Positions 8,931 through 17,159 are shown, counted from the first letter of the stretch. The stretch is 52,260 bases of DNA from Planctomycetota bacterium (GCA_027625095.1 JAQBXN010000051.1:1-52260), one strand, 5' to 3'. Numbers and translations are program-made. Notes: generated by a model from the sequence alone, not told the origin.

Positions 8931-9824
8931 TCACTTCAGATTCAGCCGCAGTACCAGTGTGGTTGGTGTTCGTGATTTGCCATTTGGTATGTGCCGCCGA
9001 TTCTTCAATTCAAGAGATTCAGTTCGCTCGATCTGTTCAACTACCTCCGAAACTTTGTTGCGACTGATAACCGCTACAAAGGTAAACGAGTCATCACTTC
9101 TTGAGTAGGTGAAGGTTGCACCAGCGTTCGCAAGGATGGACTGCAGCTTGGCGCCTGAAACCGAGTCAGACTTGGCGAGGATTTCGAGGTGCGGAGCTGG
9201 CAGGCTTTGAGACACGTCATCTTTCGATGAAGAGCTTTCACCTGCCTTCACACGAAACTGGTTGCGTGGGCCGATATACAGCCGACCGGATTCAAACCGG
9301 CGGGAAGTGGTCTTGCCCTGGGCCTCGAAGTTGGGACTGTTGTGTACCTCCATTTGAAATGGCTCTCTCAACTGTGTGGCCAGATTGTCGGGGTCTACAT
9401 CGGGATGGGCATTCGGGTTTTTTGCCTGGACGCTTCCCGTACTTTTCGAGCCGTTTGATGAATTCTGTTGCTCATGCCCTGCCAGTTCAGGTTTATTGTT
9501 TGAAACTGCAGGGCCGCGGCTGGCCAGAAAGGCGAGGGCGAGCAGTGCGGCGATACCAGCGGCAATCCATCCGAAGCTCCAGTTGGGCTTGCTGATTTTG
9601 GGTGAGCCCTGCTCGCGAATCTGCTGCTGAATGGCGCCGGCCAATTCCGAGGGTGCCTTCATCCTGGGCATGCCCTCAACGAGCGCGACCGCCTTGATGA
9701 TCCCCGCCACTTCACGCTGACAAGCGGCGTCCTTGATCAACGATTCAAGCTCCGCTTCAGCTTCAGTGCTGAGCGGGCCGTCGATCTTTTGTGAATGAAG
9801 TTCTTCTGCTCGTCTCGGGTTCAT
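8931..9824 (-). CDS. Membrane-anchored anti-sigma factor candidate
   Basis: A 297-residue protein whose gene starts 2 bases after the ECF sigma gene, which makes it the likely cognate anti-sigma factor. The N-terminal ~80 residues are helical and cytoplasmic. One membrane helix follows (about residues 84-102, IAAGIAALLALAFLA). The remaining ~190 residues are predicted to be extracytoplasmic: a Ser/Asn-rich linker, then an alpha-beta domain with a long amphipathic helix (NKVSEVVEQIE) and a C-terminal strand. The zinc-binding H-x3-C-x2-C motif of ZAS anti-sigma factors is absent; there is only a single Cys (C35) in the cytoplasmic part. The sigma-binding role is inferred from position and topology. 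Confidence 0.7.
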   Translation of the reverse strand: MNPRRAEELHSQKIDGPLSTEAEAELESLIKDAACQREVAGIIKAVALVEGMPRMKAPSELAGAIQQQIREQGSPKISKPNWSFGWIAAGIAALLALAFLASRGPAVSNNKPELAGHEQQNSSNGSKSTGSVQAKNPNAHPDVDPDNLATQLREPFQMEVHNSPNFEAQGKTTSRRFESGRLYIGPRNQFRVKAGESSSSKDDVSQSLPAPHLEILAKSDSVSGAKLQSILANAGATFTYSRSDDSFTFVAVISRNKVSEVVEQIERTESLELKNRRHIPNGKSRTPTTLVLRLNLK

Positions 9825-9826
9825 GG

Positions 9827-10420
9827 TTAAAGCTCAAAATCGGGCAGCTTTTCCCGCAGTCTTTCTTTCAGTTCGTTGCGGGCACGATGCAATCGTGATT
9901 TGACCGTGCCGACAGGCCATTCGAGGACTTCGGCAACGTGCTGACATTCCATCTGTTCAATATGACGGAGAACAACGACCATGCGGTAGTCTTCGCTGAG
10001 CGAATCGATGGCCTCCTGGATAATTTTGAAAGTCTCCTTGCTGGATGCGACATCGTCCGGTGAAATTTCGCTCGAACGTGGCACTCCCCCGGTGCCTTCG
10101 ACCCAACGCGTTTCGACCTCCAAAGGGACGGTCTTGATGACTTTGCGAGTCTTGGAATGCCGGAAGTAGCTGTAGTAAGCATTGGTCGCAACACGATAAA
10201 GCCAGGTGTAGAAGCCGGAGGTACCACGAAATTCTGAGAGAGAGTCATAAACCTTGATAAACACCTCCTGCGCAAGGTCTTCGGCGTCATGTTCATTGTG
10301 ACAAAGCCGGTAAAGCAGGTTGAAGACGCGGTCTTGATATCTCCGGACCAGCTCGTCAAAGGCTTCCAGTTCACCATTAAGAGTCTGCTGTATAAGTATT
10401 TCGTCACTTTTATCAGCCAA
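9827..10420 (-). CDS. ECF-type RNA polymerase sigma factor
   Basis: A 197-residue group IV (extracytoplasmic function) sigma factor. Region 2 is clear: LVRRYQDRVFNLLYRLC, the core-binding HDAEDLAQEVFIKVY, then the DNA-melting segment GTSGFYTWLYRVATNAYYSYFR. Region 4 has the helix-turn-helix, LSEDYRMVVVLRHIE ... VAEVLEWPVGTVKSRLHRAR. It resembles the RpoE-like group. The linker between regions 2 and 4 is longer than minimal (about 45 residues, rich in Val, Glu and Ser). The start is a TTG at 10418-10420, with an AGGAAAA ribosome-binding site 8 bases upstream. It forms a two-gene operon with the membrane anti-sigma candidate, and an ECF-type promoter lies directly upstream, suggesting positive autoregulation. 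Confidence 0.92.
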   Translation of the reverse strand: MADKSDEILIQQTLNGELEAFDELVRRYQDRVFNLLYRLCHNEHDAEDLAQEVFIKVYDSLSEFRGTSGFYTWLYRVATNAYYSYFRHSKTRKVIKTVPLEVETRWVEGTGGVPRSSEISPDDVASSKETFKIIQEAIDSLSEDYRMVVVLRHIEQMECQHVAEVLEWPVGTVKSRLHRARNELKERLREKLPDFEL

Positions 10421-10441
10421 GTTACATTTTCCTGGAATTAT

Positions 10442-10467
10442 GACGCATTTAGGAGTTTGAAGGTTCC
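10442..10467 (-). promoter_or_regulatory. ECF-type promoter of the sigma/anti-sigma operon
   Basis: On the minus strand GGAACC (10462-10467) is followed, after exactly 16 bases, by CGTC (10442-10445). This is the classic -35/-10 pattern of RpoE-like ECF promoters. The expected transcript start leaves about 15 bases of leader ahead of the TTG start, including its ribosome-binding site. Confidence 0.55.
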
Positions 10468-10737
10468 GAGTTCAGAGGTCCGAAGACCTGGAGGTTCAGA
10501 GATTTGAACATTCAGAGTCCGCCTCGAAAATACCTGCACGGCGAAGAGCATAGACTGATTGATTGCCGGCTACTTGAGGCCTGACGGCAAAGTCTAGAAC
10601 AGCTCTCGATTTTTATCGAAGAGATCGATTGTCCCGGAATTGGGATTATCCAATCTCCAACTTACTTATTAAGAGTTGGTAGCGTCCTTCGGAATCGCTA
10701 ACATTCGCCTCCCTTTGGCAGCACAGGAGACAAACCA
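10468..10737. other. Intergenic upstream of ribH
   Basis: The gap between the sigma gene and ribH is 317 bases including the ECF promoter. It holds a low-complexity stretch of related words (gttcagag, gttccgag, attcagag; 10455-10520) and an A/T-rich hairpin (ctctcgat-tttt-atcg-a-agag, 10603-10623). I see no FMN riboswitch consensus and no clear sigma70 promoter. The AGGAG ahead of ribH is at about 10725. Confidence 0.4.
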
Positions 10738-11205
10738 ATGGCAAACATCATCGAAGGCGCGTTCAGTGGTAAGGGCAAGAAATTTGCCATTGTCGTCAGT
10801 CGTTTCAACGAATTTATTACGGGCAAACTGCTCGAGGCGGCCGAAGGCGTCCTTTTGAAACACGAGGTCGCCGCTGAAGATATAGACATTGCGTGGGTGC
10901 CTGGCGCATTCGAGATTCCGGTTGTGGCGAAAAGAATGGCCGCCGGTGGACAGTATGCGGCCGTAATCTGTCTTGGCGCGGTCATCCGCGGTCAGACCTC
11001 GCATTTTGATTTCGTGGCCGGCGAGTGTGCCAAGGGCATCGGGAACGTGGCGCTTGAAACGGGCGTGCCGATTATCTTTGGCGTCATCACCACAGAGACC
11101 CTTGAACAGGCGATAGACCGCGCTGGTGCCCGTCTCGGCAATCGAGGTGGAGAAGCGGCACTGACCGCAATTGAGATGGCGAATTTACTCGATAAGCTTC
11201 CATGA
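10738..11205 (+). CDS. ribH: 6,7-dimethyl-8-ribityllumazine synthase
   Basis: 155 residues, the normal length. It condenses 5-amino-6-ribitylaminouracil with 3,4-dihydroxybutanone phosphate in the penultimate step of riboflavin synthesis and usually forms a 60-mer shell. The hallmarks are visible: the substrate-binding SRFNEFIT near the N terminus, WVPGAFEIP (about residue 55), CLGAVIRGQTSHFDFV with the catalytic His (about residue 88), GVITTET, and the C-terminal GNRGGEAA. A good AGGAG ribosome-binding site precedes the ATG. It is followed closely by nusB, the common ribH-nusB pairing. No other rib gene is in the window. Confidence 0.97.
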   Translation: MANIIEGAFSGKGKKFAIVVSRFNEFITGKLLEAAEGVLLKHEVAAEDIDIAWVPGAFEIPVVAKRMAAGGQYAAVICLGAVIRGQTSHFDFVAGECAKGIGNVALETGVPIIFGVITTETLEQAIDRAGARLGNRGGEAALTAIEMANLLDKLP

Positions 11206-11266
11206 AACGTGCGTTCCGTGCGTTTTCAACCACAAACAAACGCGATTTATTCATTGGGAGTTACCC

Positions 11267-11686
11267 TTGAGAAAACGAACCCGTGCAAGGGAACTTGCTC
11301 TTCAAGCCCTCTACCAGATAGACCTGCGCAAAGACCTGACGGAAATCGAAATCGACGAATTTCTGGAAAAGGAATCCGATGATGTCGGCATGCTTAATTT
11401 TGCCCGTGAACTGGTCCAGGGATGTCTGGCGAAGCTGGGTGAAATTGATGCCGCCATCAAGGAAGTTGCTGAGAACTGGGACATCCATCGCATGGCAGTG
11501 CTGGATAGAAACATCCTCCGGTTGGCCGTCTACGAGTTGAAATATCTCGACGACGTCCCTCCGAAAGTCACCATCAACGAAGCCGTCGAACTTGGCAAGA
11601 GGTTCAGCACAGCCAGTTCCGGTGCATTCATCAATGGAATCCTCGATCGGATAAAGAGGGAACTCTCCGACGAAACCGATTCCTGA
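11267..11686 (+). CDS. nusB: Transcription antitermination factor NusB
   Basis: 139 residues. NusB binds boxA RNA with NusE (S10) in the antitermination complex that protects rRNA transcription. The N-terminal RKRTRARELALQALYQID and the C-terminal INEAVELGKRFSTASSGAFINGILDRI blocks are the family signature. The frame is open 32 codons further upstream (to 11171, overlapping ribH), but the family starts at the MRKRTRARE-like sequence. I therefore choose the TTG at 11267, which has GGGAG seven bases ahead; an ATG start would add an unrelated Cys-rich N terminus. Confidence 0.92.
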   Translation: MRKRTRARELALQALYQIDLRKDLTEIEIDEFLEKESDDVGMLNFARELVQGCLAKLGEIDAAIKEVAENWDIHRMAVLDRNILRLAVYELKYLDDVPPKVTINEAVELGKRFSTASSGAFINGILDRIKRELSDETDS

Positions 11687-11729
11687 GCTGAAGCGCGGCC
11701 CCGAATCCCCCCACAAAAGATTTACCACC

Positions 11730-12632
11730 ATGGCATTCTTCAGCCGAATTAAAGAAGGACTGCGTCGAACCCGAGACAAGCTTTCGAGCCTGTTCGGCAT
11801 CAAGCGAAAGCTCGACGACCAGGTCATCGAGGAAATGGAAGAGCTCCTTTACTCCGCAGACATCGGGTCTGATTACGCGGAACAGCTTTTTGAGAAAGCG
11901 CGCGAGGCTTACGAGAGCAAAGAGATTGAGAACACCGATCAACTCAAGGATTTCCTGAAAGACCAAATGAAGGAAACCCTTCGAATGATGGACACCTCAA
12001 TCAATATTGCCCCACAGCCGCCCACAGTCATTCTTGTCGTCGGCGTAAATGGTTCCGGCAAGACCACCTCAATCGCCAAGCTCGCAAAGCGTTTTCAAGA
12101 TGATGGCTACAAGGTTCTTCTGGGCGCGTGCGATACATTCCGGGCGGCAGCCATAGAGCAACTTCAGATTTGGGCAGAGCGACTTGATATCAACACCGTG
12201 AAGCATCAGGCGGGCTCCGATCCCGCCGCCGTCGCCTACGATGCGACCGAGGCCGCGGTAAGCCGCGGGGTGGATATCCTGATCATCGATACCGCCGGCC
12301 GGCTGCACACAAAGGAGCCTCTCATGCGCGAACTCGACAAAGTAGTGCGCGTGATCAAGAAGAAACTTCCGGATGCACCACACGAAACGTTGATCGTTCT
12401 CGACGCCACCACCGGCCAGAACGCACTGAACCAGGCAAAGACCTTCAAAGAGGTGATTGGCCTTGACGGAGTGATTCTTGCCAAACTCGATGGCACCGCC
12501 AAGGGCGGCATGGTGCTCCCGATTTTCACGCAACTGAATCTGCCGGTGAAATTCATCGGCCTTGGTGAGAAAGCGGAAGATTTGGAACCCTTCAACGGCG
12601 ATGCTTTTGTGGAAGCTCTGTTTGAGGAGTAA
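11730..12632 (+). CDS. ftsY: Signal recognition particle receptor FtsY
   Basis: 300-residue SRP-GTPase. With Ffh and SRP RNA it delivers ribosomes making membrane proteins to the Sec translocon. The N domain (four helices; IEEMEELLYSADIG) precedes the G domain with G1 GVNGSGKTTS, the insertion-box region DTFRAAAIEQL, G3 DTAGRL, G4 at AKLDGTAKGG and G5 at GLGEKAEDLEPF. The long acidic A domain of E. coli FtsY is missing, as in many bacteria; only a basic amphipathic N terminus remains for membrane association. No strong ribosome-binding site is seen. It ends 2 bases before the PNPOx-family gene. Confidence 0.97.
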   Translation: MAFFSRIKEGLRRTRDKLSSLFGIKRKLDDQVIEEMEELLYSADIGSDYAEQLFEKAREAYESKEIENTDQLKDFLKDQMKETLRMMDTSINIAPQPPTVILVVGVNGSGKTTSIAKLAKRFQDDGYKVLLGACDTFRAAAIEQLQIWAERLDINTVKHQAGSDPAAVAYDATEAAVSRGVDILIIDTAGRLHTKEPLMRELDKVVRVIKKKLPDAPHETLIVLDATTGQNALNQAKTFKEVIGLDGVILAKLDGTAKGGMVLPIFTQLNLPVKFIGLGEKAEDLEPFNGDAFVEALFEE

Positions 12633-12634
12633 CC

Positions 12635-13081
12635 ATGTCAAGACCAACACCACAACCTATCGAACCGGAAAATCTCGTCGAACTCGCCCACTCGGTGATC
12701 CGGGCGGCCCGTTTTCCTCAGTTGGCGACTATCGATGACGACCAGCCGCGCCTGCGCCCAGTCTCACCGGTCAAGACCGACGGCTTCACCATCTATGTGG
12801 CCAACCTGCGCAGCTACAACAAAACAAAAGAGATTGCCGCAAACCCAAGGGTCGAGCTCTGCTACATGGACGAGGCCCACAACCAGGTGCGGATCACCGG
12901 GGAGGCCGAAGTGGTATCAGAGCGAGAGGTACTTGAGGAGATCTGGAACTCAAATCCGTTGCTTCGCATTTACCTTGGCAGCATCGATAACCCGGAACTC
13001 ATCGTCTATCGCATCGTGCCGAACCGCGTCCGTTACATGAAGGAATGGGCGCTCGAGTATCACGAAGTGCCGATGAAGTAG
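12635..13081 (+). CDS. Pyridoxamine 5'-phosphate oxidase family flavoprotein
   Basis: A 148-residue split-barrel FMN-binding protein. The sequence around residues 20-70 (RAARFPQLATIDDDQPRLRPV, then SPVKTDGFTIYVANLRSYNKT and NPRVELCYMD) matches the general PNPOx-like fold that binds FMN. These small members are often annotated as general stress or pyridoxamine oxidase-related proteins, and their substrates are mostly unknown. The gene begins 2 bases after ftsY with a GAGGAG ribosome-binding site, so it is probably co-transcribed with ftsY, though no functional link is evident. It is too short, and lacks the C-terminal substrate block, to be PdxH. Confidence 0.82.
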   Translation: MSRPTPQPIEPENLVELAHSVIRAARFPQLATIDDDQPRLRPVSPVKTDGFTIYVANLRSYNKTKEIAANPRVELCYMDEAHNQVRITGEAEVVSEREVLEEIWNSNPLLRIYLGSIDNPELIVYRIVPNRVRYMKEWALEYHEVPMK

Positions 13082-13266
13082 GGATGGATGCCCTCGCTGA
13101 AATCGCAGGTATTCAGTGAGCGGACCAATCAGTTCGGACAGAATGTTTCTGAATCTGGCTGAAGCCTCACAGAGCGGTCCTGTGCGACGGGTCAGCTTTT
13201 CGGAATGTTCGAGGTTCGCCTCAACATCGCAGAATCAACTCTCTGAGGTGAAGACAGCAACTCCAG

Positions 13267-13286
13267 GGGATTCATGTCTGAATCCC
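13267..13286. terminator. Perfect hairpin between convergent genes
   Basis: An 8-bp perfect stem (gggattca / tgaatccc, loop tgtc) lies between the PNPOx-family gene (+) and the ThuA gene (-), close to the ThuA stop. It may end transcripts from either side. It lacks a U-tract. The rest of the 231-base gap shows nothing recognisable. Confidence 0.4.
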
Positions 13287-13312
13287 GCAAAGCGGCGAAC
13301 GCTTGCTGCTGA

Positions 13313-14215
13313 TTACTCAGCGCCCAGCCAGCGTGCCGCGTTTTCGATGATCTTCAGTGGCAACTCTTCTTTGTACACCGGATAGGTCTCATGCCCGGGC
13401 CGGAAGTAAAAAAGCTTGCCTTTGCCAATGTTCCAGACCATGCCGCTGCGGAACCATTCGCCGTTCTTTTCCCAGCGTTCCTCAAAGATCACTGCGTCCG
13501 GTTCCGGAACATTAAATGGCTCGTCATACATTTCGGTCTGGGTGACTTTCCAGGTCTTGGGGATGCCTTTAGCAATTGGATGGTCGGGCATGAGGGTGGT
13601 CATGAAGCCGGGGGCACCATCGGGACGGTAACCCGGGAAACAGCAATTCGGCAGATAGACATCGAGCCGAACGCGACCGTCCGGGAAACGTCTCTCGTCC
13701 ACGTGTGGCGTAATCAACGACTGCTTGTTGGGGGCGCGATACAGTTGCGGGTGAAGGTATTTCACCTCAAATTTTCCTTCTGCTTTATCCAGATACTTCT
13801 CTTTAATTCGATCGCGTGTGACTTCGTTCATCGCCTCGATAAATGGCGAGGACCAGTGTGCTGAATGCAGCATGATGGCGTTAAGCTCGCCCGCCTTGAT
13901 TCGGGCGACGATGTCTTTCGGTATCGGCATCGGCAGCCGCTGTTTGACTGTGTGTTCCCACCAGATGAGGACATCACAATTGTCGAGCGTTGATTTTGAG
14001 AGGCCATGTTCCGGTTGAGTGAACCAGACGGACTTGACATCCAGATCGCTGCTCTTTTTCAGGTGGTCTGCTATCGCATTGCCGAGGAAGTTTTCGTAGG
14101 CGGCCTTTTGAGCGGGCTGTTGTTCATCCCAGACAACCACGCTCGTCTTGTCTTCTCCATGGGCGAGGGCGAACACGCAAGAGAAAGCGAACAGAATCAA
14201 CCGGCTCATGCTCAT
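13313..14215 (-). CDS. Secreted ThuA-domain protein
   Basis: 300 residues with a Sec signal peptide (SRLILFAFSCVFALAHG) and one ThuA domain, a class I glutamine-amidotransferase-like fold named for trehalose utilisation genes. Seen: the first strand (TSVVVWDEQQPAQK), DVLIWWEHT, LNAIMLHSAHWSS and a C-terminal block with GMVWNIGKGKLFYFRPGHETYPVY. Recent work links some ThuA-like proteins to keto-sugar or glycoside metabolism, but this one's substrate is unknown. The start chosen is the ATG at 14215, with AGGAGG six bases upstream, rather than the upstream ATG at 14236. It lies downstream of the MFS transporter gene on the same strand, suggesting joint sugar or nucleoside metabolism. Compare the second ThuA protein at 35407. 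Confidence 0.85.
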   Translation of the reverse strand: MSMSRLILFAFSCVFALAHGEDKTSVVVWDEQQPAQKAAYENFLGNAIADHLKKSSDLDVKSVWFTQPEHGLSKSTLDNCDVLIWWEHTVKQRLPMPIPKDIVARIKAGELNAIMLHSAHWSSPFIEAMNEVTRDRIKEKYLDKAEGKFEVKYLHPQLYRAPNKQSLITPHVDERRFPDGRVRLDVYLPNCCFPGYRPDGAPGFMTTLMPDHPIAKGIPKTWKVTQTEMYDEPFNVPEPDAVIFEERWEKNGEWFRSGMVWNIGKGKLFYFRPGHETYPVYKEELPLKIIENAARWLGAE

Positions 14216-14253
14216 AGGTGGCCTCCTGGTTATCAATGTTCACGCGTGGCTTA

Positions 14254-14276
14254 GAGATTCGGCTATTCCGAATCTC
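14254..14276. terminator. Perfect 9-bp hairpin between MFS and ThuA genes
   Basis: The inverted repeat gagattcgg / ccgaatctc with loop ctatt lies between the MFS stop and the ThuA start, both on the minus strand. It could attenuate or end the MFS transcript, or stabilise the 3' end of its mRNA. No U-tract follows on the minus strand. Confidence 0.4.
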
Positions 14277-14309
14277 CCTCTTCTTCACCAGACCGGCGTC
14301 ATCCTGGCG

Positions 14310-15908
14310 CTAGGCATCTTCAGAACTGCTTTCTCCTGCGGCCTGGGCCTGGGATTCTGCGGCCTCTTTTGATTGGTCCTTGAATGCTACCAGGATGAGG
14401 AAGCCTGCAGCCAATCCGATGGCTGCCATCGTGTACCAGAATTTACCGTAATCCACTCTGCTGAAGACGTTGGAATTATTCCATTCATCGTTTCCTTTGA
14501 ACGCTGGTTCGATTTCCTTGAGTGCGGTTAAGGCCACTTTCTGATTTGCGATAGCATCCTGCGGTTTCTCATCCCAGAAACCTGTTGCGGCCGCTTCCAT
14601 AGCTGCCAGTGGGGAACTTAGAGCCTCTTTCGCCTTCTCATCTTTGTCGACAAGGCCCTTCAATTGTTGGAAGAGCTTCTTCTGCTGGGCATACAAAACC
14701 CTGACGCGAGTCTTGCCCGCTTCGGCTTCATTGAGAAGGGTCTCCTGGGCTTCTGCCAACGTATAATTGGTGGAGGAAGCCCCGAGTGCCTTGCCGTAAA
14801 CCGTGCCCGCCAGGATCGGGCCGATGCCAAGAAGAATGATTCCAAAAACGGTCTGAACCGAATTACGGATATCTTTTTCAGCAATGGCGTCAATATAAAT
14901 AAAGGCTGCAGCATAATAGCAGGAGAAACAGATGCCGTGCAGAAACTGGCTGGCCACAATGAGCTCCAGTGGCAGCGACGTCGTGCCGAAGAGGGCATAC
15001 CGGGCCACATAAGCCATGCAGCCCGCAAAAATGACCTTCTTCATCTTCAGCCTGGCCAACAGGAAACCGAGCGGTGCAAGGACGATGATCTCGGCAAACT
15101 GACCGATGGACATCGCCGGCCCGATATGGCCGTCTTTCAGGCCAATGTCCGAAAGAAAAGAGCCGGTGTGGATAAAGTAAATCGTGTGGACAATGCTGAT
15201 CAGCAGGCTGGCGGCGACCAGAGCGGTGAACGAGGAATATCTGAAAAGCGCGAACGCTTTGGCAAATGCAAGCTTCGCTACGCCATCTTTCTTTGGGGGA
15301 GTAGCAGGAAGAGTCAGACTGTAGAAACCAAGGCCAATGGACAGGATGCCTGAGAATTTCAGAGCGTTTGCAAGCAACATGACCGCGCCCTCCCTCTCAG
15401 GGCCTCCGAGGAACGGCGGGAGAGATTTGAAAGTAAGGTCGGTCTGAATCCAAATCCAGGGGAAGACCCAACTTGCTGCAATCCATCCGATAGTGCCCCA
15501 CACACGCACGTATGGGAATTCCTTTTCCTGGTTATCCATATGCGCGAACGCCAGCGAGTTCGTCAACGCTATTGTCGGCATGTAAAGGATGCTGTAGATG
15601 ATAGAAAGCCAGAACCAGGCCTCGAAGCTCGTCTGCGTTGCCGTGTACCATTTGACTACCCCTCCTACTATGAACAGGAATGCCAAGGCGCGCTCGGTAT
15701 TGAAATACCTATCCGCCACCTGGCCGGCGATAAACGGGGCACAGATGGCACCAACAGCGCCAGCGAATCCGAGAATGGTGCCGATTTGCAGACCGGTAAA
15801 ACCCAATCCGCCGCCCAGATAACGGCCCGCTACCGGTAGCCAGGCCCCCCACACTGCGTATTCGAGAAACATCATCAGCGACAGTCGGGAATACTTGACC
15901 TTATCCAT
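14310..15908 (-). CDS. MFS transporter, nucleoside:H+ symporter-like
   Basis: A 532-residue major facilitator protein with about 12 membrane segments. The N terminus (YSRLSLMMFLEYAVWGAWLPV) and the segment FPYVRVWGTIGWIAASW resemble the nucleoside:H+ symporter (NHS) group. Between the last two membrane segments there is an unusually long soluble insert of about 110 residues, rich in Ala, Glu and Lys (about residues 385-490, LAEAQETLLNEAEAGKT onward). It looks helical or coiled-coil and is not part of the standard fold. A clear AGGAG precedes the ATG. The likely partner downstream is the ThuA gene. The substrate could equally be a sugar or glycoside. Confidence 0.85.
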   Translation of the reverse strand: MDKVKYSRLSLMMFLEYAVWGAWLPVAGRYLGGGLGFTGLQIGTILGFAGAVGAICAPFIAGQVADRYFNTERALAFLFIVGGVVKWYTATQTSFEAWFWLSIIYSILYMPTIALTNSLAFAHMDNQEKEFPYVRVWGTIGWIAASWVFPWIWIQTDLTFKSLPPFLGGPEREGAVMLLANALKFSGILSIGLGFYSLTLPATPPKKDGVAKLAFAKAFALFRYSSFTALVAASLLISIVHTIYFIHTGSFLSDIGLKDGHIGPAMSIGQFAEIIVLAPLGFLLARLKMKKVIFAGCMAYVARYALFGTTSLPLELIVASQFLHGICFSCYYAAAFIYIDAIAEKDIRNSVQTVFGIILLGIGPILAGTVYGKALGASSTNYTLAEAQETLLNEAEAGKTRVRVLYAQQKKLFQQLKGLVDKDEKAKEALSSPLAAMEAAATGFWDEKPQDAIANQKVALTALKEIEPAFKGNDEWNNSNVFSRVDYGKFWYTMAAIGLAAGFLILVAFKDQSKEAAESQAQAAGESSSEDA

Positions 15909-16195
15909 GGTGGCTCCTGTAGGTGTCGGCCTTGTTTGTCGTGACCGGCTTCAGCCGGATTGGTATGAAACCCGCGGGAGCGGGATGCGAACGTCCAGAA
16001 GGATATCTACGGCCGGACAGTTTGGTTGGCGACGGCCACAGAATCAATGCGAAATTCAGAGACAGAGGATTGAAGTAATGAGCCTTGGTAAATTCGTGGG
16101 TCGCGGTTGGTAGCCGGATTCGCAAGGATCCGAGGCTTGATGCCTCCAGCGCCCGGAGTCTTGCGGCTACGGTTTGCGAGAAATGTGCGCTAGCT
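15909..16195. other. Intergenic, rich in inverted repeats
   Basis: No gene. The stretch contains small hairpins (ccggc-ttca-gccgg at 15944-15957; cccgc-ggga-gcggg near 15971) and a long imperfect stem at 16111-16169. It separates the MFS and FabG-like genes on the minus strand. Confidence 0.5.
16111..16169. repeat. Long imperfect hairpin, REP-like
   Basis: A nested stem-loop: tagcc/ggcta, gcaag/cttgc, tccg/cgga and an inner aggc/gcct pair in register, with small internal loops. It lies between the FabG-like gene and the MFS gene. The structure suggests a REP-type palindrome or a structured RNA leader or terminator. I see no second copy in this window. Confidence 0.4.
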
Positions 16196-16930
16196 TCACA
16201 TACACAGTCCGCCATCCACGCACAATACCTGGCCGGTGATGTAGGAGGCTTTGTCTGACGCAAGGAATGCCACGAGATCGGCCACATCCTGTGCTGTCCC
16301 GAATCGGCGGGCGGGGATGTGTTGCATGTAAGCGTCCCGTTTATGTTCGTCCAGGTGGGCCACCATATCGGTTTCGATGATTCCTGGAGAGACCGCGTTC
16401 ACAGTGATGCCCTGGGTGGCGACCTCGCGAGCGACCGATCGGGTGAGCCCGATCATCCCGGCTTTGGCGGCACAGTAACCAGCGCGCTGAACATCACCCA
16501 GCAGCGCGGCATCCGACGAAATGTTGATGACGCGGCCGGCACGCTTCTTCGCCATCAGACGAACGACTCCCTTTGTGAACAGAAACGCGCCCTTCAGGTT
16601 GGTGTCGATAACCTCGTCCCAATCCTCCTCCTTGGTAAACGCCAGCATCTGCTCTTTCAGCAGGCCCGCATTATTGACCAGGATATCCAGCCCGCCGAAC
16701 CGTTCCTTAGCGGCGCCGATTACCGCTTTTACCGAGTCCGCATCGCGCACGTCGCCCTGTATCGGGGTAGCGTTTTCGCCCGCTTCCTCTGCCGTATTCT
16801 TCGCTGCTTGCTCGTTGCTCAAATAGGTAAAGATTACCTTCGCTCCTTCGGAGACAAAGGTGTTCACGATAGCCCGGCCAATCCCGCGAGACCCACCAGT
16901 GACTATGGCTGTTTTTCCTTCTAGTAACAT
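16196..16930 (-). CDS. Short-chain dehydrogenase, FabG-like 3-oxoacyl reductase
   Basis: A 244-residue classical SDR using NAD(P)H. It has the cofactor motif TGGSRGIG (residues 12-19), the NNAG strand and the catalytic Ser-Tyr-Lys (ISSDAALLGDVQRAGYCAAK), and ends with SYITGQVLCVDGG. The length and sequence fit FabG, the beta-ketoacyl-ACP reductase of fatty acid synthesis. No other fab gene is near, so it may instead reduce a sugar or polyol ketone. I place the start at ATG 16930 (MLLEGKTAIVTGG), although the frame stays open for more than 100 codons upstream; that extension is Ser-rich, has no SDR homology and is probably untranslated. Confidence 0.9.
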   Translation of the reverse strand: MLLEGKTAIVTGGSRGIGRAIVNTFVSEGAKVIFTYLSNEQAAKNTAEEAGENATPIQGDVRDADSVKAVIGAAKERFGGLDILVNNAGLLKEQMLAFTKEEDWDEVIDTNLKGAFLFTKGVVRLMAKKRAGRVINISSDAALLGDVQRAGYCAAKAGMIGLTRSVAREVATQGITVNAVSPGIIETDMVAHLDEHKRDAYMQHIPARRFGTAQDVADLVAFLASDKASYITGQVLCVDGGLCM

Positions 16931-17159
16931 TGCAATCCGGGTGTTGGAAGAATGGAAGAATAAAAGATTACTTGAGTTTGACGTTGAGGAATCGGAGTAT
17001 GTGGGTTGCCGGGTGTCATGCAAATGGCGCTTGAAGCTGACAAGTGCGCTCTGTAAATTCGCTCCAGAGAATGACGAGTCAGAAACTGGCAAGAGCCTGC
17101 TGCCTCTGGAGCGGGTGAATGACTCCTGAGGAAAAAAATAGCGTTGAGAAAGGAATACT

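Noticed and set aside
10468..10737. FMN riboswitch upstream of ribH
   Set aside because: None of the conserved RFN segments can be found.
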